Of a stretch of 64,000 nt of DNA, positions 43,098-56,370 are shown piece by piece. Made by a program: the position numbers and the translations under genes. The stretch is from Halicephalobus mephisto (Eukaryota; Nematoda; Chromadorea; Rhabditida; Panagrolaimidae), in assembly GCA_009193035.1 (NCBI GenBank), contig SWDT01000067.1:1-64000 (forward strand), read 5' to 3'. The notes under the pieces were generated by a model that had not been told where the DNA came from, did no database searches, and saw only the letters and a list, made by a program, of their open reading frames with translations. Positions within the stretch are counted from its first letter, which is position 1; every line of letters starts with the position of its first letter.

Positions 43098-46000
43098 CTA
43101 GAGGTAGCCGCTAGACCAACGAAGCAAGTTGCTTCTTTTCATTCTGTTTAGTTTCTTCGCCGATGGAGCCATCTGAGGCCGATTGTCGTCGATTCTTTTC
43201 TTCAGAAGGAAATTCAGCATGGAACTAGTTGTGTCAGGAGCTACGGCATAATAAGGATTGCAGTGATCCGGAAGTCTGAATTCACTTCCATCAGGAAGCA
43301 ATTGAACAAGACAAAAATCAGCTTTGTTGTCCGGATTAAGCATGTGCTTTTCCAAAGCTCTCTCGATCAAAGTCGCCATCCTGTCTCCGTTCTCGACTTT
43401 TATCACTTTGTAGTTCGCTCCGTTCGGTTCCGTCTGGAGACTGTCGTCGAGGCCGACTCTCGCCAGATGGAAGTTCTGCGAAGGGTTGTTGTTGTTGTTG
43501 ATGGACGAGTTGGCCGGCGAAGCACATGACGAATTGCAAGAGGAATGGGAACTCGAGGAAGACGAGCTCGAAATCTGAAAATTAACACTATTATAAAAAT
43601 TAAAAATAATTTTTTTAAAGTGGTCCTAAAATGAATTTCCAATTTCGTTTCAGAACCATATTAGTTTAAAAATAGAGATTTTTTCAAAAATTTCCGTTGA
43701 ATTTTGGAAATGTTTTCATAATGTTACAAGATTCTGGGAATGTTTAGAGGCTTTTACGTGATTTTAAAAGACCTCCGAAATTTCTATCAGTTTCTGGAAG
43801 ATTCCTAAAGTTCCCAAGAAATTTTCACGATTTTTCATTCATTTTGTAAGAAATCAGGAACCTTCTACGAGCCTCTGGAATATTTCAGAAATCTCCACTA
43901 GATTTCAGAAGTTTCTACTAAGTTGTAAAAGTCTTCAAAAACCTATTAAATTTGAGAACATTTCAGAAGTTCCTACTAGATCCTGGAAATTCTCAGAAAC
44001 CTATTGGATTTTAGGAAATTTGAGAAGTTTCTAATAAATTGTAAAAGTCTTCAGAAATCTATTAAATTCTAGAAAATTTCAGCAGTCTTCCACAAAATTG
44101 AAAAAAATTCAGAAGGTTTTACTAGATTCTGGAAATCTTGAAAACTTTCTATTAGATTCTGTAATTTTAGAAAAACTTAATTTTATATAAAAAGTAAAAA
44201 TTTAAAAACTCACTTGACTGCCAGTACTGTGATGACCATTGATTTTGTTTCTGATCATGTGGTGGTGAGGACTGAGGACATCGGTCATTTTGTCGCCTTG
44301 AGGAGAGCCGAATCCGTTCTGAAAATGAAAAAATTTGAAATTCCCAATTGAACAGGTCAGCCTGAGGGCGAATCCAAAACAAGATTGGAACAATGAGAAA
44401 ATTCAAAAATGAAGAAATTCAAAAATTAAAAATTGTGATAGAAACGAAGCACTCGATTCAAGTGCCGCGTCTTCTCACGTCCTAAATCCGAAAAATTTTT
44501 ATTTCCCGATAAAACTGTCAAAAACGTCGATGACGAATAAGCCGAGGAATCAACACCACCGTTTTTTAAAAATTAGAAATGAATACTTTTACGAAAAAAT
44601 TTTTTATTTCGAAAATTTTGATTTAAAATTTTTAAAATTTTACAGATTGTGGATTCTAGGAAACTCCAGAAGCTTCTAAGATTCTGAAAGGTTACAGAAC
44701 TTTTAAAATGAGTTTTGGGGAAATTTAGAGAATTTTGGAAAATTTTCAAAAACTAAAAAACTTCTGAGAAATTACAGAAATTCTACAACGGATTCTGTAA
44801 GAATTTGGAGAATTTCGGAAGTTTTTGGAAGACTTCTGGAGGCTTTTTTGGAATTCTCAGTCTTCTTAGAACTTCAGAGATTCTGGGAAGGTTACAGAAT
44901 CTTTGCTATGAATTTTAGACAAATATAAATTTTTAAAAAATTCTAGAAGTTCTAAAAAATTTCAAATAAACTCCAAAAATTTTCAGATTCTAGAAATTTC
45001 TAAAAAATTATAAAATTTTCAAAGAAAAATAATTCTTCATTAAATTTCGAAAATTAATAATTTTGTATTAAGTTTGAAAAATTAAATAATTTTTTTCTAA
45101 AAATTGAAAATAAATTACTTGAAGGAACTTACAGTAATGTCGACGGAATGTTGGCCGTTGTGGGTGTAGGGGTTGAACTCGCTTCCGCCCCTCCAGCTGA
45201 TGGTGGAAGCAGGGGTTGAGGGGGCTGTCATGGACCTAGATGACCCCATTGTACATGTAGATAAAATTTTGCCTCTGGCAATTAATGTCATAGCCGGATT
45301 AGGGGGTTGTTCGCCAGAAGAATTCGAAGCCCACGAGTCTTCAGTGTGGATTCCACTGTCGTTAGAATTTTGTCCGGCCAAAATCGGAGATCCTTTTATT
45401 GAAGAATTTTCATGGGATTCTGTAGTCAAATTGTTGAACATCCTTGACAAAGTGTTGATTTTCGAAATCGGAACAGCATGGGAAGCCAAAGCCATGATGT
45501 TTCCCGACGAATGTCTAGGAATCCGGATCTGTCTCATGTCAGGAGTGTTGTTCGGTTTTTCAATTTCCAAAGATCTCGAAAAACATTCATTTTCAGGCAA
45601 GGCAGGCAAGTAATAGAACCAGGCACAGAAGCCCTTGTCCATGGGCACGTTGTAGGCCCTGGCGGCGGATTGGAAAAGTTTTATTTTCGCCAAAATTTCA
45701 AATTCTTTTCTTCTTTTTTCGAAATTGATTAATCCATCTTCAGTGAAATCCGGATGCGCTTGATCTACCATGACTAGATCAGTTAAAAAACTTCCTAAAT
45801 AGGGTACTGTACCCTGGGATTCGGCCAAATTCACGTCGGATTTCGTTCTTCTGCAATTTTGGATCAGTTGGGGTCTTTTTAAAGGAGAACTTTTCGCAGT
45901 GCCCTCGGCGTCCAGAATCGATCTGGCTCTGAATTCATCTCCGTTTTCGTCAATGTCGAAAATCGACGAAAGCTCCTTAAACTGGGCTATGTAAATTTTC

Positions 46001-49000
46001 GGAACCAAGGCCCAAGCGGATTTCAGACGATGAACAGGTTCGGATTGGAGACTCGACAAGACTGCTTTCAAAGAAGAAAAATTTTTCAAAGCTCTTAATT
46101 CCCTTGCAATATCGATCCATTTTTCAATTATCTTAGCACGAAAATCCGTTCGACATTCAGGCAACACAATTGACGTCATCACCCTTTGAGAAACGGCGTT
46201 AAATTGGTCGATTGTTGCTCTTACGGAAAATACTGTATTTGGGTGGTTTTTGTTTCTCCTGCCCCAGATGGCCCCTTGACATTGATACGGTAGGAGTTCC
46301 TTGAACAAAGCAGCGTCCCAGAAAGTCAACTGTTCCGCGATTTGGACGCAGTTTTCTTTTCCGACGTCGAACATTTTCGCTCGTTCTTGTGAATAAATAT
46401 AATCCTTAGAATCGTACCCTAAGGCAAAAGTGTATTTGTCCAACGATGGCAATTGAGCTGCCAAACCTCCTTCCTGGATCATCCTTCGGAATTTCTCTCT
46501 GATTTTCCTGGATTTCTGTCTCAAATCTGCCAAATTGTGATTTTTCGAAAAATCCATCAAATTTGCCAACATCAAAAATTCTCCTTCTTGATCGTAAAAG
46601 TCTTCAGGATACATGTCTGTCCAGCACACAATTATCGATTTTATCGCAGATTGTCTAGCTATCGAACTGGCAGATCCTTCGTCTTGATCCAAATCCCCAA
46701 ACCAAGAAAGTAATTTTTGAAGGACTTGTTCTGGTTTTGCAAAAGCTCTATAAGTAGCAAAAAATACATTAAAATGTCTAGAATCCATCTGATCGTCGTT
46801 CCCGATCAAAGCTTCGACGAGTTTGTCCAAAGTCCCGGCTTTGATTATCCTTTCCCGGATCGTCTCCCATTGCAAGTGATCCGATCCGAAATCCGCCACT
46901 AAATGATGGCTATCTGGATCTATCGGTCGATAATGCTGAAAATTTCCAATTAGTCACTATCCAAAAATTATAGTCACTATTCATAAGATTTTTAATCACT
47001 ATCCAAAAAGGATTTCAAAATAATTATTATCCAAGAAAAGTTTCTAAACAGTCATTGTTCAGAAAATTTTAGTCACTATCCAAAAAAATTCAAAACAGTC
47101 ACTATCTAGTAAAATAGCTTTTGAAAAACAAACCCCACGGTACTTTTCGAGACTTCTTCCTCTAGGACCCAATTCAGAAGCTCTTCTTATAATTAACTTC
47201 AACATTTGAAAAATTTAATCCATCTTTGGATTATCGAATATTCCAAAAACAAGTCGAATCTCGACGAAGATTCTCAAAATGTCCTCGATCACCTCGAGTC
47301 TTTACTTAATACTTGTTTCTCTCAAAAATAACGTGAAATAACCGAAAGTGGATTCTCGGACAAGTCCGCGTGCGAAAACTCGAGAGTTTTGCGAGTCATC
47401 GTTCCAATTCTATAACGAAAAAAATACAAAAATATACTATTTAAAATTCTTCCGAAACTAGTTAAGCTTGAAGGAAGTACCGGTCAAGAAGGTAAAACAG
47501 GCTTCCAAAGAGGCAGGAACTCTCAACAAAGAAAATCGACTTTGTTCGGGTCCTGTCGAACAAGAAAACAATTTTTAAAACAAAAAAAATTTTAAAACAA
47601 TGTTGAATTTTTTTTGAACTAAAGTAAAATTAAATATAAAAAATTTAAATCAATTCTTAAAATTTTTTGAAAGTAATTTTTTTACTCACCAGATACAGTA
47701 GGATTCAGAGAAATTAAAACAAAATCAAGTCTCGACAAGAAAGCTTTTAAGAATTTTTAGAAGTAAGTTTACTTTAAAAAAATAAAGAAAAAAAAGACCG
47801 ATTTTCGACACAAAAGTTTTTAAAAATCATGGATTTTTTTACTCTCCAAATACAGTAAGATTCAGAGAAATTATAAACAAAATCAAGTCTCGACAAGAAG
47901 GCTTTTAAGAATTTTTAGAAATAAGTTTAATTTAAAAAAATTAAAAACAAAATTGATTCTCGTCGCAATAAGTTAACATTCTCAGTTACGGTAGAATTTA
48001 ATCCAAAAAAAGATAAATTTAAATAATTTTAAAAAAAATAAATTTAAATAATTTGAAAAATAAAATAAATTTAAGTTTGAGTAATTCAAAAAAGATAAAT
48101 TTAAATAATTTGAAAAATAAAATAAATTTAAATTTGAGTAATTTAAAAAAGATAAATTTAAATAATTTTGCTACGAAAATCCCCAAAGATCACGTTGAGG
48201 TCAAACTTAACCAGTGCAAGTGAAGTTTTGAACAAACATAAATTTCACAAAAAAGCACTTACTCGAAATAGGTCTTTGAGGTAATCCATATCAAATTCAA
48301 GATTTTAAAAAATATATTCAGAATCTGGAATCCGATTTTACTAAATACTTTTCTGGAACGAAAAATTCCAAATTTTTTTGTTACTGTTTCAAAAATCGAT
48401 TAGTCAGTCGTAATCGATGAAAAAATAAATTTAATTACGAACAATAATGACTAAATTTGAAATAAAAATAATTAAAAAATAATTCATTGAAATTTCGTTA
48501 AAAATAAACGAATTTTTTTATTTTTCATATATAAAATTTTCCATTTTTTATTAATTCTTTCTTTTAAAAACAATTTAAAAAAGTAAATTTAATTTCAAAA
48601 ATTACTAAAATTAAAATAAAAAATAATTTATTAAAAATTCACTTTTTTTAAAATTTTCATATATAAAAATTAAAATTTTTTGTTTTTTTCGTTCCAGAAA
48701 AATATTTAGAAAAAAATTAATCACAGATTCTGAATATGAAAAACTATAAATTAAAAAAAAATAATTTTAAATAAATAATTTTAAATAAATTTTTTTAAAT
48801 AATTTTAAATATTTTTTTTAAATCAACTTTTGTCGCGAAAATTCCTGAAAATCATGAACTTTTTCTTTCGTCAGTCCGATTAGGATTTCGATCAAAAATT
48901 AATCGGAAAAGTAAAATCAACTTTGGTCGCGAAAATCTCCCGATAATCTTAACTAGATTGGTCTTTTATCAGCGAGATCGGAATTTGGCCTAAAAAGAAT

Positions 49001-49726
49001 AAAGGAAAAATATAGATCAATTTCAACCAAGTAGTTCATTAAATATCATCATGAAATTATTTTCTACAAGAGAGCTTTGATACAAAAACTAAAAAAAATG
49101 AAGTCAACTCTCACCGCGAAAATTTTCAAAGATCTTAAAAACATTCAACTCTCACCACGAAAGTTTTCAAAGATTTTAAAAACATTCAACTCTCACTGCG
49201 AAAATTTCCAAAGATGATAAATTTGCATATTTATCATTCTTAGTAAAATCTAGTCCAAATAATCAAAAATCCTAAACTAAAAAGACGGAATTTTCCTGAT
49301 TTTGTGAAATATTTTAATTCTTAAATAAATCCCTTAATGACAAACCTCCTGAATTGAGTCCTAAAGAAACTACAAATCACGTCCTAAATTCAGAAAAATC
49401 ATCTTTTAACTTTTCGAAAAAATAAATTTTTTAAAATAAAACAAAAATATTTTAATTCCAAAAAATAAATCTTAAATAATTATAGTTTAAAAAAAATAAA
49501 TTTTAATTTTAAAAATAAATTTAATATAATTGAATTTTAATTTTTAAAAAATAAATTTTAATTTTATTGTGTTTTAATTTCTAAATAAATAAATTGAATA
49601 TAATTAATTAAAACTCACCGGTAGTCCTTCGTAACCCGTAGGAGGAAGATATCTGACTTTTTTTAAGTAAACAGAATAAACGGCATCAGTTTGCCTCTCG
49701 TCTCCCCAGTACTTGGAGACGGCCAT
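43098..49726 (-). CDS. RGL/RalGDS-type Ral guanine nucleotide exchange factor
   Basis: Common exons 45133-46935, 44214-44318 and 43098-43574. With the distal first exon 49619-49726 the protein is 830 aa. It should load GTP onto Ral GTPases at membranes as a Ras effector. Domains: REM (RasGEF-N) at about residues 50-165 ([26 protein letters not shown]); CDC25-type GEF at about 190-450 ([68 protein letters not shown]); a Ser/Thr-rich linker; and a C-terminal Ras-association domain from about 720 ([20 protein letters not shown]). Two other first exons, 48263-48289 and 47134-47205, also splice in phase 0. A short uORF precedes the distal ATG. Nematodes have one such gene, rgl-1. Confidence 0.93.
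43575..45132. other. RGL 3' introns with 10-bp phased A/T clusters
   Basis: Introns 43575-44213 and 44319-45132 are rich in words such as GATTCTGGAAATT, CAGAAACCTATTAAATT and TTCAGAAGTTTCTA recurring at about 10 or 20 bp, as at 23820-24260. No further exon was found. Confidence 0.5.
47134..47205 (-). CDS. Candidate proximal alternative first exon of the RGL gene
   Basis: Twenty-four codons from an ATG (47203-47205) to a GGG|GTTTGT donor, basic, containing [18 protein letters not shown]. It joins in phase 0 to HYRPIDP of the common exon at 46935. A GC-richer stretch at 47290-47560 just upstream may be its promoter. The donor is weaker than GTAAGT. Confidence 0.55.
48263..48289 (-). CDS. Candidate middle alternative first exon of the RGL gene
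   Basis: Nine codons, MDYLKDLFR, ending on a perfect CGA|GTAAGT donor and joining in phase 0 to the common exon at 46935. The exon is short, so its support rests on the ATG, the phase and the donor. Confidence 0.55.
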
Positions 49727-52080
49727 CCTTCCTTCTACTTCAGAATCCACCAGAAGTTGCCATCATAAGAGAAAAATAAATATCTAAAATAAAAACAATA
49801 AGTTTAAAAAATAAATGTTTAAAATAATAAGAAAAAAAATAACAATAAAAAATAAATATTTAAAATAAAAATAATAATAAAAAAAATATCTAAAATAAAA
49901 ATAATAATAAAAAAATTAAATATCTAAAATAAAAATAATAATAAAAAATAAATATCTAAAATAAAAATGAGAAAAAACACAAAACACGTTGTAAAGGTTC
50001 AAGTGGGGACAAAACGGGTCGAGGACAGACTTTCCCGATCGATAATATCCCTTCCGCTGGAGGTGCGCAAAACTTGGTTCAGAAAAAAAATTTTTTTTTC
50101 AAAGAAACTTTCTAAAAAAATTTCAAATAAATTAATTCAAAGATTTTTCTATCAAATTTTCCGGAAAATTTTTAATTTATTTTTTTCTAATTTTTTTGAA
50201 TAAAAATTTTTAATTTAATTTTTACAATTTTTATAATTTTTTAAATTAAATTTTTCAAAAAAATTGAGTCATTGTGGAAAAATGTAGCTTAATTTGAATG
50301 ACGTTAGAAATTTGGGAAATTAAAAATCAAAAATTTGAAGTTTCAAAATAAATTGAAGGATTTTGCGTGAACTGTCAAATCAAAAGTGACCTGTCAAGAA
50401 GGTTCAGATGAGATTTGACAGTTTTCTAGAAGAAATTCTCATTCATAAAAAAAATAGAAATTTGTAAAAATATTAAAAAAAATAGAAATTTATAAAATTC
50501 TTTAAAAAAATAGAAATTCTTAAAAAATCGAAACTTTTTTATGATGCTAGAAATTTCTAGAAGATTCTACCAGATTCTGAAACTTTGTGAAATTTCTAAC
50601 AAAATTCCAGAATTTTCCAGAAACTTCTATGAGATTCTGAAATTCTTTAGAATTCTAAAAAATCTAAAATTTCTAAAGGATTCTATCAGATTCTGAAACT
50701 TTGTAAAATTTCTAATAAGATTCCAGAATTTTCCAAAAACTTCTATAAGATTCTGAAATTCTTTAGAATTTTCCATCAGAATTATAGAAAAATCCAAAAT
50801 TTCTTATGATTCTAGAAATTCCTAAGATTCTCTGAAATCCTAAAATCTTCCAAAATATCCAACAAGATTTTCGAAATTTTGACAACCTCGTGTAAATCTC
50901 TCCCAAACCTTCATAATCGTCAATTTAGATTTCGAAAGATTGTACAACTTCTCACTAAAATCCAGCTATTAAAAGATGAGTAAACAATTTCATCGACACT
51001 TTCATCGACTAAGATCTAAATGAAGAATCAAAAAAAGCAAATAAATTCGGTAATCGATCATTTGAAAAAAATCCAGAAAACTTAAAAATTTAAAAAATTC
51101 AGAAAATTTTAAATTTAAAAAAAATTGAAAAATTTAAAACAATTAAAATTTTAAAAAAATCGAAAAATTTTAAAAAATTAAAATTTTAAAAAATTAAAAA
51201 TTAAAAAAATTCAGAAAATTTTAAAAAATTAAAATTTTAAAAAATTAAAAATTAAAAAAATTCAGAAAATTTTAAAAAATTAAAATTTTAAAAAAAATCG
51301 AAAAATTTTAAAACATTAGAATTTTAAAAATTTGTAAAACTTCAAAATTAAAAAAATCGGAAAACTTCAAAATTAAAAAAAGTCAAAATCCAAAATTCCC
51401 GAAGCAATTTTTCCCGAAAATGATCTTCATGAACAAAAATTCCCCGATACAGTTTCATTGTTGACTTAAAATTTTCAAAGAAAAGCTTCATCGAAACTTG
51501 ACCGAAAAAATGCAAAAATATAAATATACAAAAGAATTTTAAAAATCTAAAAAACAAAAGTTCTGAATTGCCTCGGGCGATGGAAATAGAAACCAATTTC
51601 ACGCTCGATCTGGCTTTAGACAAAAGTAAAAAGACTCCAGAAGTCCTGATTCGCGTTTTTCAGCGAAAAAAATTAAAAAACACGGGTATTCAATCAGTGT
51701 TTTTTTGAAAATCGTAAAAAATATTAAAAATTTAAATTTTAAAATTGAAAAAATACGGGTATTCAATCATAATTTTTTTTAAAATTGTAAAAAAATATTA
51801 AAAATTTTAATTTTAAAATTTAAAAAACACGAGTATTCAATCAGCATTTTTGAAAATTGTAAAAAATATTAAAAATTTTAATTTTAAAATTTAAAAAAAC
51901 ACGAGTATTCAACTACAGTGTTTTTGATAATTGTAAAAAATATTTAAAAAGTTTAAAAATATGTAAAATTTCAAAAGAATTTTTTTAAATATAAAAAATT
52001 TTAGAAAATTAGTTTAAATTTTTAGAAATTTTGAAATAGATTTTTTCAAATATGAACCGTAAAAATAAATTGATTCATCG
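49727..52080. other. AT-rich region upstream of RGL, no firm gene
   Basis: A GC-richer patch at 49980-50085 is open on the plus strand (KRVEDRLSRSIISLPLE) and may equally be the RGL promoter. 50520-50870 has phased TTCT/AAAA words. 51060-51370 is a tandem of TTAAAAAATTAAAATTT. 51390-51650 is GC-richer, with a minus-strand frame of 91 codons not recognised. 51660-51930 has four copies of a unit containing AAACACGAGTATTCAATCA. Confidence 0.35.
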
Positions 52081-52086
52081 AGACAA

Positions 52087-52263
52087 ATGTCGATGAACCC
52101 CGGAGGCGGCAGAGCGAAAATAAACAAAATTGGGACAGAGCAATATTTACAGCTCTTGCAAAAATTTTGGAAGAATCTGCTTCAATGGTCCTTTTTGGGA
52201 AGTTGTAAACAAACCAAAGATAAATTAAATCTTATCAAGAGCACTCCAAGATTTAGGCCCTAG
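52087..52263 (+). CDS. Small ORF or first exon, unassigned
   Basis: An ATG at 52087 opens 58 codons to TAG at 52261-52263. It is basic and partly amphipathic, with MSMNPGGGRAKINKIGTEQY and LLQKFWKNLLQWSFLG. It lies in a GC-richer spot in A/T-rich surroundings. A donor-like CAATG|GTCC could make it a first exon. Family unknown; chance is possible. Confidence 0.25.
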   Translation: MSMNPGGGRAKINKIGTEQYLQLLQKFWKNLLQWSFLGSCKQTKDKLNLIKSTPRFRP

Positions 52264-53010
52264 AATCTCAAGTTTCAAAATTTTGGAATTTTTAGAATTG
52301 ATTCTAATTTTGAAAAAAGTTCAGAATCAGATTCTGTATTTTGTTAGAAATTAATTAAAATCCAAAAATAAATCCGAAATTTAATTAGAAATTGATTCAA
52401 AATAGGATTTTGAGTATTATTGTAAATTGATTTTAATTTAAAAATAAATTCAGAACTCAATTAAAAGTCAATGAAAAATCTGACATCATTTCAGAATAGT
52501 TCCAAAAACATTCAAAATTCACTAAAAATCGATTGGGAATTTGATCCAGAGCTAATTCAAAATTCGATTTCGAGTAGCTTGAAAACTCGAATTTTGTCGG
52601 GAATTTCATTGAGATTTAGCTTGGTATTCAATATCGGTTCAAAAATCAATCCAAAATTGTTTCAGAATTCAGAATTTGATTTTTAAAAATGTCTAAAATC
52701 GATCCGAAATTGTTTCAAAATTACATTTTTTAAATTAATCCAATTTTGAGAAATTTCATGGAAACCAAATATTGATCAAGCTAAAAATTTCGAAAGCAAT
52801 GTCAACAAAATTCTGAATAAAAAATCAGAACACGAATGAATCGGCTTTAGTCAGAACGTGAAAGAGGGAAATATTATCGGATCGATGAATTTTCGGCGTT
52901 GAAGAGTTTTCAGCTGACTCGACTTCGAACAGACTTAGTCAAACATTCCAAATAAGCCACTTGAATTGATTGATCCAGACTACGATTATATTATTTATTT
53001 TGTGTTCGGA
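52264..53010. other. Intergenic, low-complexity, no gene seen
   Basis: Repeated TTCAGAATTYGATTT and AAAATCAAT words give short frames with no motif content. GC rises at 52790-52930 without a convincing frame. Confidence 0.35.
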
Positions 53011-53490
53011 ATTTTTTGATAGTATTGTGGTCAGAATACGTAATTCTCAGTCACGAAAATCAAATTCAATTCCTAGTGGCCACAAACAGAGGATTAGGTT
53101 ATGTATTTTCTGCTCGAGACATTTCTTGAGCAATGTAGTAGAATGCGCGACAATCATAGGAAGAAATTTGAACTCAATGTCTACTGACCATAAGTAAAGA
53201 CAAGAAATATTATTCATCCTTTATTTTCCTTTGAGTAGTGTAGTGGTCAGAATACGTGATTATCACTCGAAAAAATTCAAGTTCGATTCCTCACAGGTAT
53301 AACCATAAGTAATAAATATTATTTATTTTCCACCTGTCCATTTTCTTAATAGCGCAGTGGTCAGCATATGGGACTATCACTCAACAAACCCAGGTTCAAT
53401 TCTCAGCACTCGAAAACTCATTCTAACATATTTTCGAAGCGCACTTTGCCTCAGGCGGGAAAGCACTAGGACAAGGATGGTTTTTCTATT
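53011..53490 (+). repeat. Three tRNA-derived SINE-like copies
   Basis: Heads at about 53017-53083, 53232-53299 and 53345-53410 each carry an internal pol III A-box-like AGTRTAGTGGTCAGAATACG and a B-box-like GGTTCGATTCC or a decayed form of it (GTTCGATTCC at 53281, GGTTCAATTCT at 53393). The spacing fits a tRNA body of about 70 nt. A shared tail, CGCACTTTGCCTCAGGCGGG, follows the third copy at 53436-53460 and recurs near 60000. They cannot fold as intact tRNAs. Confidence 0.65.
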
Positions 53491-55910
53491 CAAAAATCAG
53501 ATGTTTTCAAAGTTTATTTTAGGGGGTTAGACACGTTTTTCTTTTTTTCTTTATTTCTTAGTGACCACTTTTGAATCAATCAGCCAAAAATCGGAGAAAC
53601 TTTGGAAAAAACTAGACCCACGCGAATTCTCGTCGATTTTTCACTTTATTGATCTTGTTGCAAAAAACTCAAAATAACTCAGAGTTTACATAATTGAGGA
53701 CTCTTATGGTCGTTACGATGGACATCAAGGATTAAAGAAAATATTTTAAATATTTTTTAAAATTAAATTAAATTTCGAAATTGTTTTTATTCAGAATATT
53801 CGTTTTTAAAATTACAATATTGTGAAAAATATGAATATTTATTTTAAAATTCTAAAAGATTGTCTCAGAACGAATTTTTGGAACTTTCCAACTGAGACCA
53901 AAAATTACAAAATTTTAAATTTAAACAATTTCGAAAAATTACAAAATTATATTTTTACTTAAAAAATATTTTTTACAAAATTTTAAATTTAAACAATTTC
54001 GAAAAATTACAAAATTATATTTTTACTTAAAAATATAAATAAAATTTTAAAAAATTATCCTGACACGAATTTTCGAAATTTTCCAGTCGAGACCAAAAAC
54101 TTAAATTTGAACAATTTCAAAAAATTACAAAATTATATTTTCATAAAAAAAAGTATTTTTTTCAAAATTTCGAAAAATTTTCGAAAAAATTTCAAAAGTT
54201 TTCAACTCAAATCGAAAGCTTTGAAATTTTTCTTTGACGTAATTTTAAAGATTTAAAAAAGCACCTAGCAACTCTGACTCATTCCATCATAAACATAGGT
54301 TTGTCAAAAAATTCCGAAAAAAATTGTTTTGATATAAATTTTAAACGTTTTCAGTTTGGATTAGGAATTTTGGAACTTAATCTTCACTCAGTTCTGGAAA
54401 ACTAATCATCGGATTAAAAAACTTTAAAAATTATAAAAATTTCTAAAATTCTTCAACTACAAATTTCCAGAATTTTCCATTTAAGACAAAAATTGCAAAA
54501 TTTAATTTTTATGCAATTTTACAAACTTTCAAAATTACATTACTCTAAAAAACAAATTTTTTTTCTACAAAATTTTAAAAATTTTTTCATTACAAATTTC
54601 CAGAATTTTCCAGTTAAGACAAAAACTGTAAAATTTAATTTTTATATAATTTTACAAACTTTCAAAATTACATTATTTTAAAAAATAAATTTTTAATAAA
54701 ATTTCTAAAATTCTTTCATGATGAATTTTTAAAATTTTCTAATTAAACCAGAAATTTCGGAATTATGTCTTTGATTCTAGAAAATCCCGAAAGTAGTAAA
54801 CTCCGAAAAACTCCAGGACCTTTAATGATGTCCTGTAATCTTATCTAAAGACCATAAGCACGGGAACTTTTTTGAAGACGATTTGTTTTTCTGGTTTTTC
54901 ATAAAAATCAAAAAATCAACAAAATTAATACGGAAAAAATCAAAAATCAAAATTTAAAAAAATTGAAATTTAAAAAATACAAAATTTCAATTATCTGTAA
55001 GAATATTGCGCAGTCACATTTCTCCATTTTTGAGAGTTTTGCTTCTGAAAAGTAAACAGAAAAAAAAACTGAGCTTTCGCGAAAGCCTTATTGGGACAAA
55101 TCTTCAAAGCCTGTCAATCGAAAAACACGCAAATTGGATCGAACGTGACAGTTAAGGGAACACAAAATCAGCTCTCGTTACAAAACTCCCTGAAGATCCT
55201 TAAAAATATTGTTTCATTTGAATTTAAGTAAAAAATAAAAGTTTTCAAAAATATTCAATTTTTTTGTTAAGAAAATTAAAATAAAATTTAAATTTAAAAA
55301 TCAAATCAGTTCTCGTTACAAAACTCCCTGAAGATCCTTAAAAATATTGTTTCATTTGAATTTAAGTAAAAAATAAAAGTTTTCAATTTTTTTGTTAAGA
55401 AAATTTAAATTTAAAAATTAAATCAAATCTCACGCGGAAAATTCCAGAAAATTTTTAAAAGTTAAAAGTATTATTTCTTTCAAATTTAAGTAAAAAATAA
55501 AAGTTTTCGAAAATATTCAATTTTTTTACTTTAAAAAATTAAAATTAATGTAAAAAAATCAAATCAAGTCTCACCGCGAAAATTTTTAAAAGTTTTTTTA
55601 TCCTAAAAACAAAATTAATTCTCACGGCGAAAATTCCTAAAGATAATAATGAATTTTTTTATTGATTAAAAAAGTGAAAATTTTAAAAATAACAAAATTG
55701 ATTTTCAAAAAAATTCCTGAAGACAAAAAAATTGATTTGTTCAACAACGTGAGTTGGAATTAAATCAAAAAATCAACATCAGAACAACATCAACCTCTGT
55801 CGTTTAATCCGCTAAAGATCATGACGAGATCGCTTTCACGAGTGCGAGTGGAAATTAACGCAAAAAAATAATATAAAAAATAGCGAAATTGACTCGTTGC
55901 GAAAATTCCT
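53491..55910. other. AT-rich intergenic with hairpin motif and short repeats
   Basis: Copies of the dispersed motif lie at 53865-53910 and 54056-54105 (ATCCTGACACGAATTTTCG then TTCCAGTCGAGACC). 54430-54720 has three copies of a unit with AATTTCCAGAATTTTCCAGT. 55150-55560 has three copies of a unit of about 140 bp with GTTACAAAACTCCCTGAAGA. CGCTTTCACGAGTGCGAGTG at 55828 recurs at 56538. No gene found. Confidence 0.45.
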
Positions 55911-55919
55911 AAAAATTAA

Positions 55920-56370
55920 AGTGAAATTTGCAACATGGGAGCAACGTTCCGGCAGACAAATGAACATCAAAGCCAAAGTAAAAATCTGCAACATGCTCGC
56001 AACATTCCAGCAGTTTGGTCGAAATTCAAATTTTTAGAGTGATTTCGAAATCAAAGTAAAATTTGCAACATGCGCGCAACGTTCCGGCAGACAAGTGAAC
56101 ATTAAAATGACAGTAAAAATCTGCAACATGCTCGCAACGTTTAGGCAGACCGATTGAGAATTTTATTTTTAGATTTATAGTGATTTCGAAATCAAAGTAA
56201 AATCTGCAACATGCGCGCAACGTTCCGGCAGACAAGTGAACATCAAAATGATAATAAAAATCTGCAACATGCGCGCAACGTTTAGGCAGATCAGTTGACA
56301 TTTTTATGTTTATTTCTGTAAAGGTTTAAAAATCGAAGTAAAAACCTGCAACATGCGCGCAACGTTCTAG
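55920..56370. repeat. TTGCAGG repeat family, copy 2 (inverted)
   Basis: About four units of roughly 120 bp, each holding two words like TCTGCAACATGCGCGCAACG and a CGGCAGAC half. This is the reverse complement of the family at 28040-28500. Confidence 0.7.

Larger units (their letters stand above)
46936..49618. other. RGL 5' introns, AT-rich
   Basis: Apart from the two small exons, the introns hold repeats: ATAGTCACTATCC words at 46960-47110 (about 35-bp spacing), a duplicated block around 47690-47960 (AATCAAGTCTCGACAAGAAG), and 49020-49330, whose second half recurs at 56700-57000. Confidence 0.5.

Noticed and set aside
43336..43642. Alternative minus-strand frames in the last RGL exon
   Set aside because: The RA-domain frame, which ends at 43098, accounts for the exon.
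53011..53410. Functional tRNA genes
   Set aside because: Acceptor and anticodon stems do not pair, and the B-box is decayed in two of three copies.
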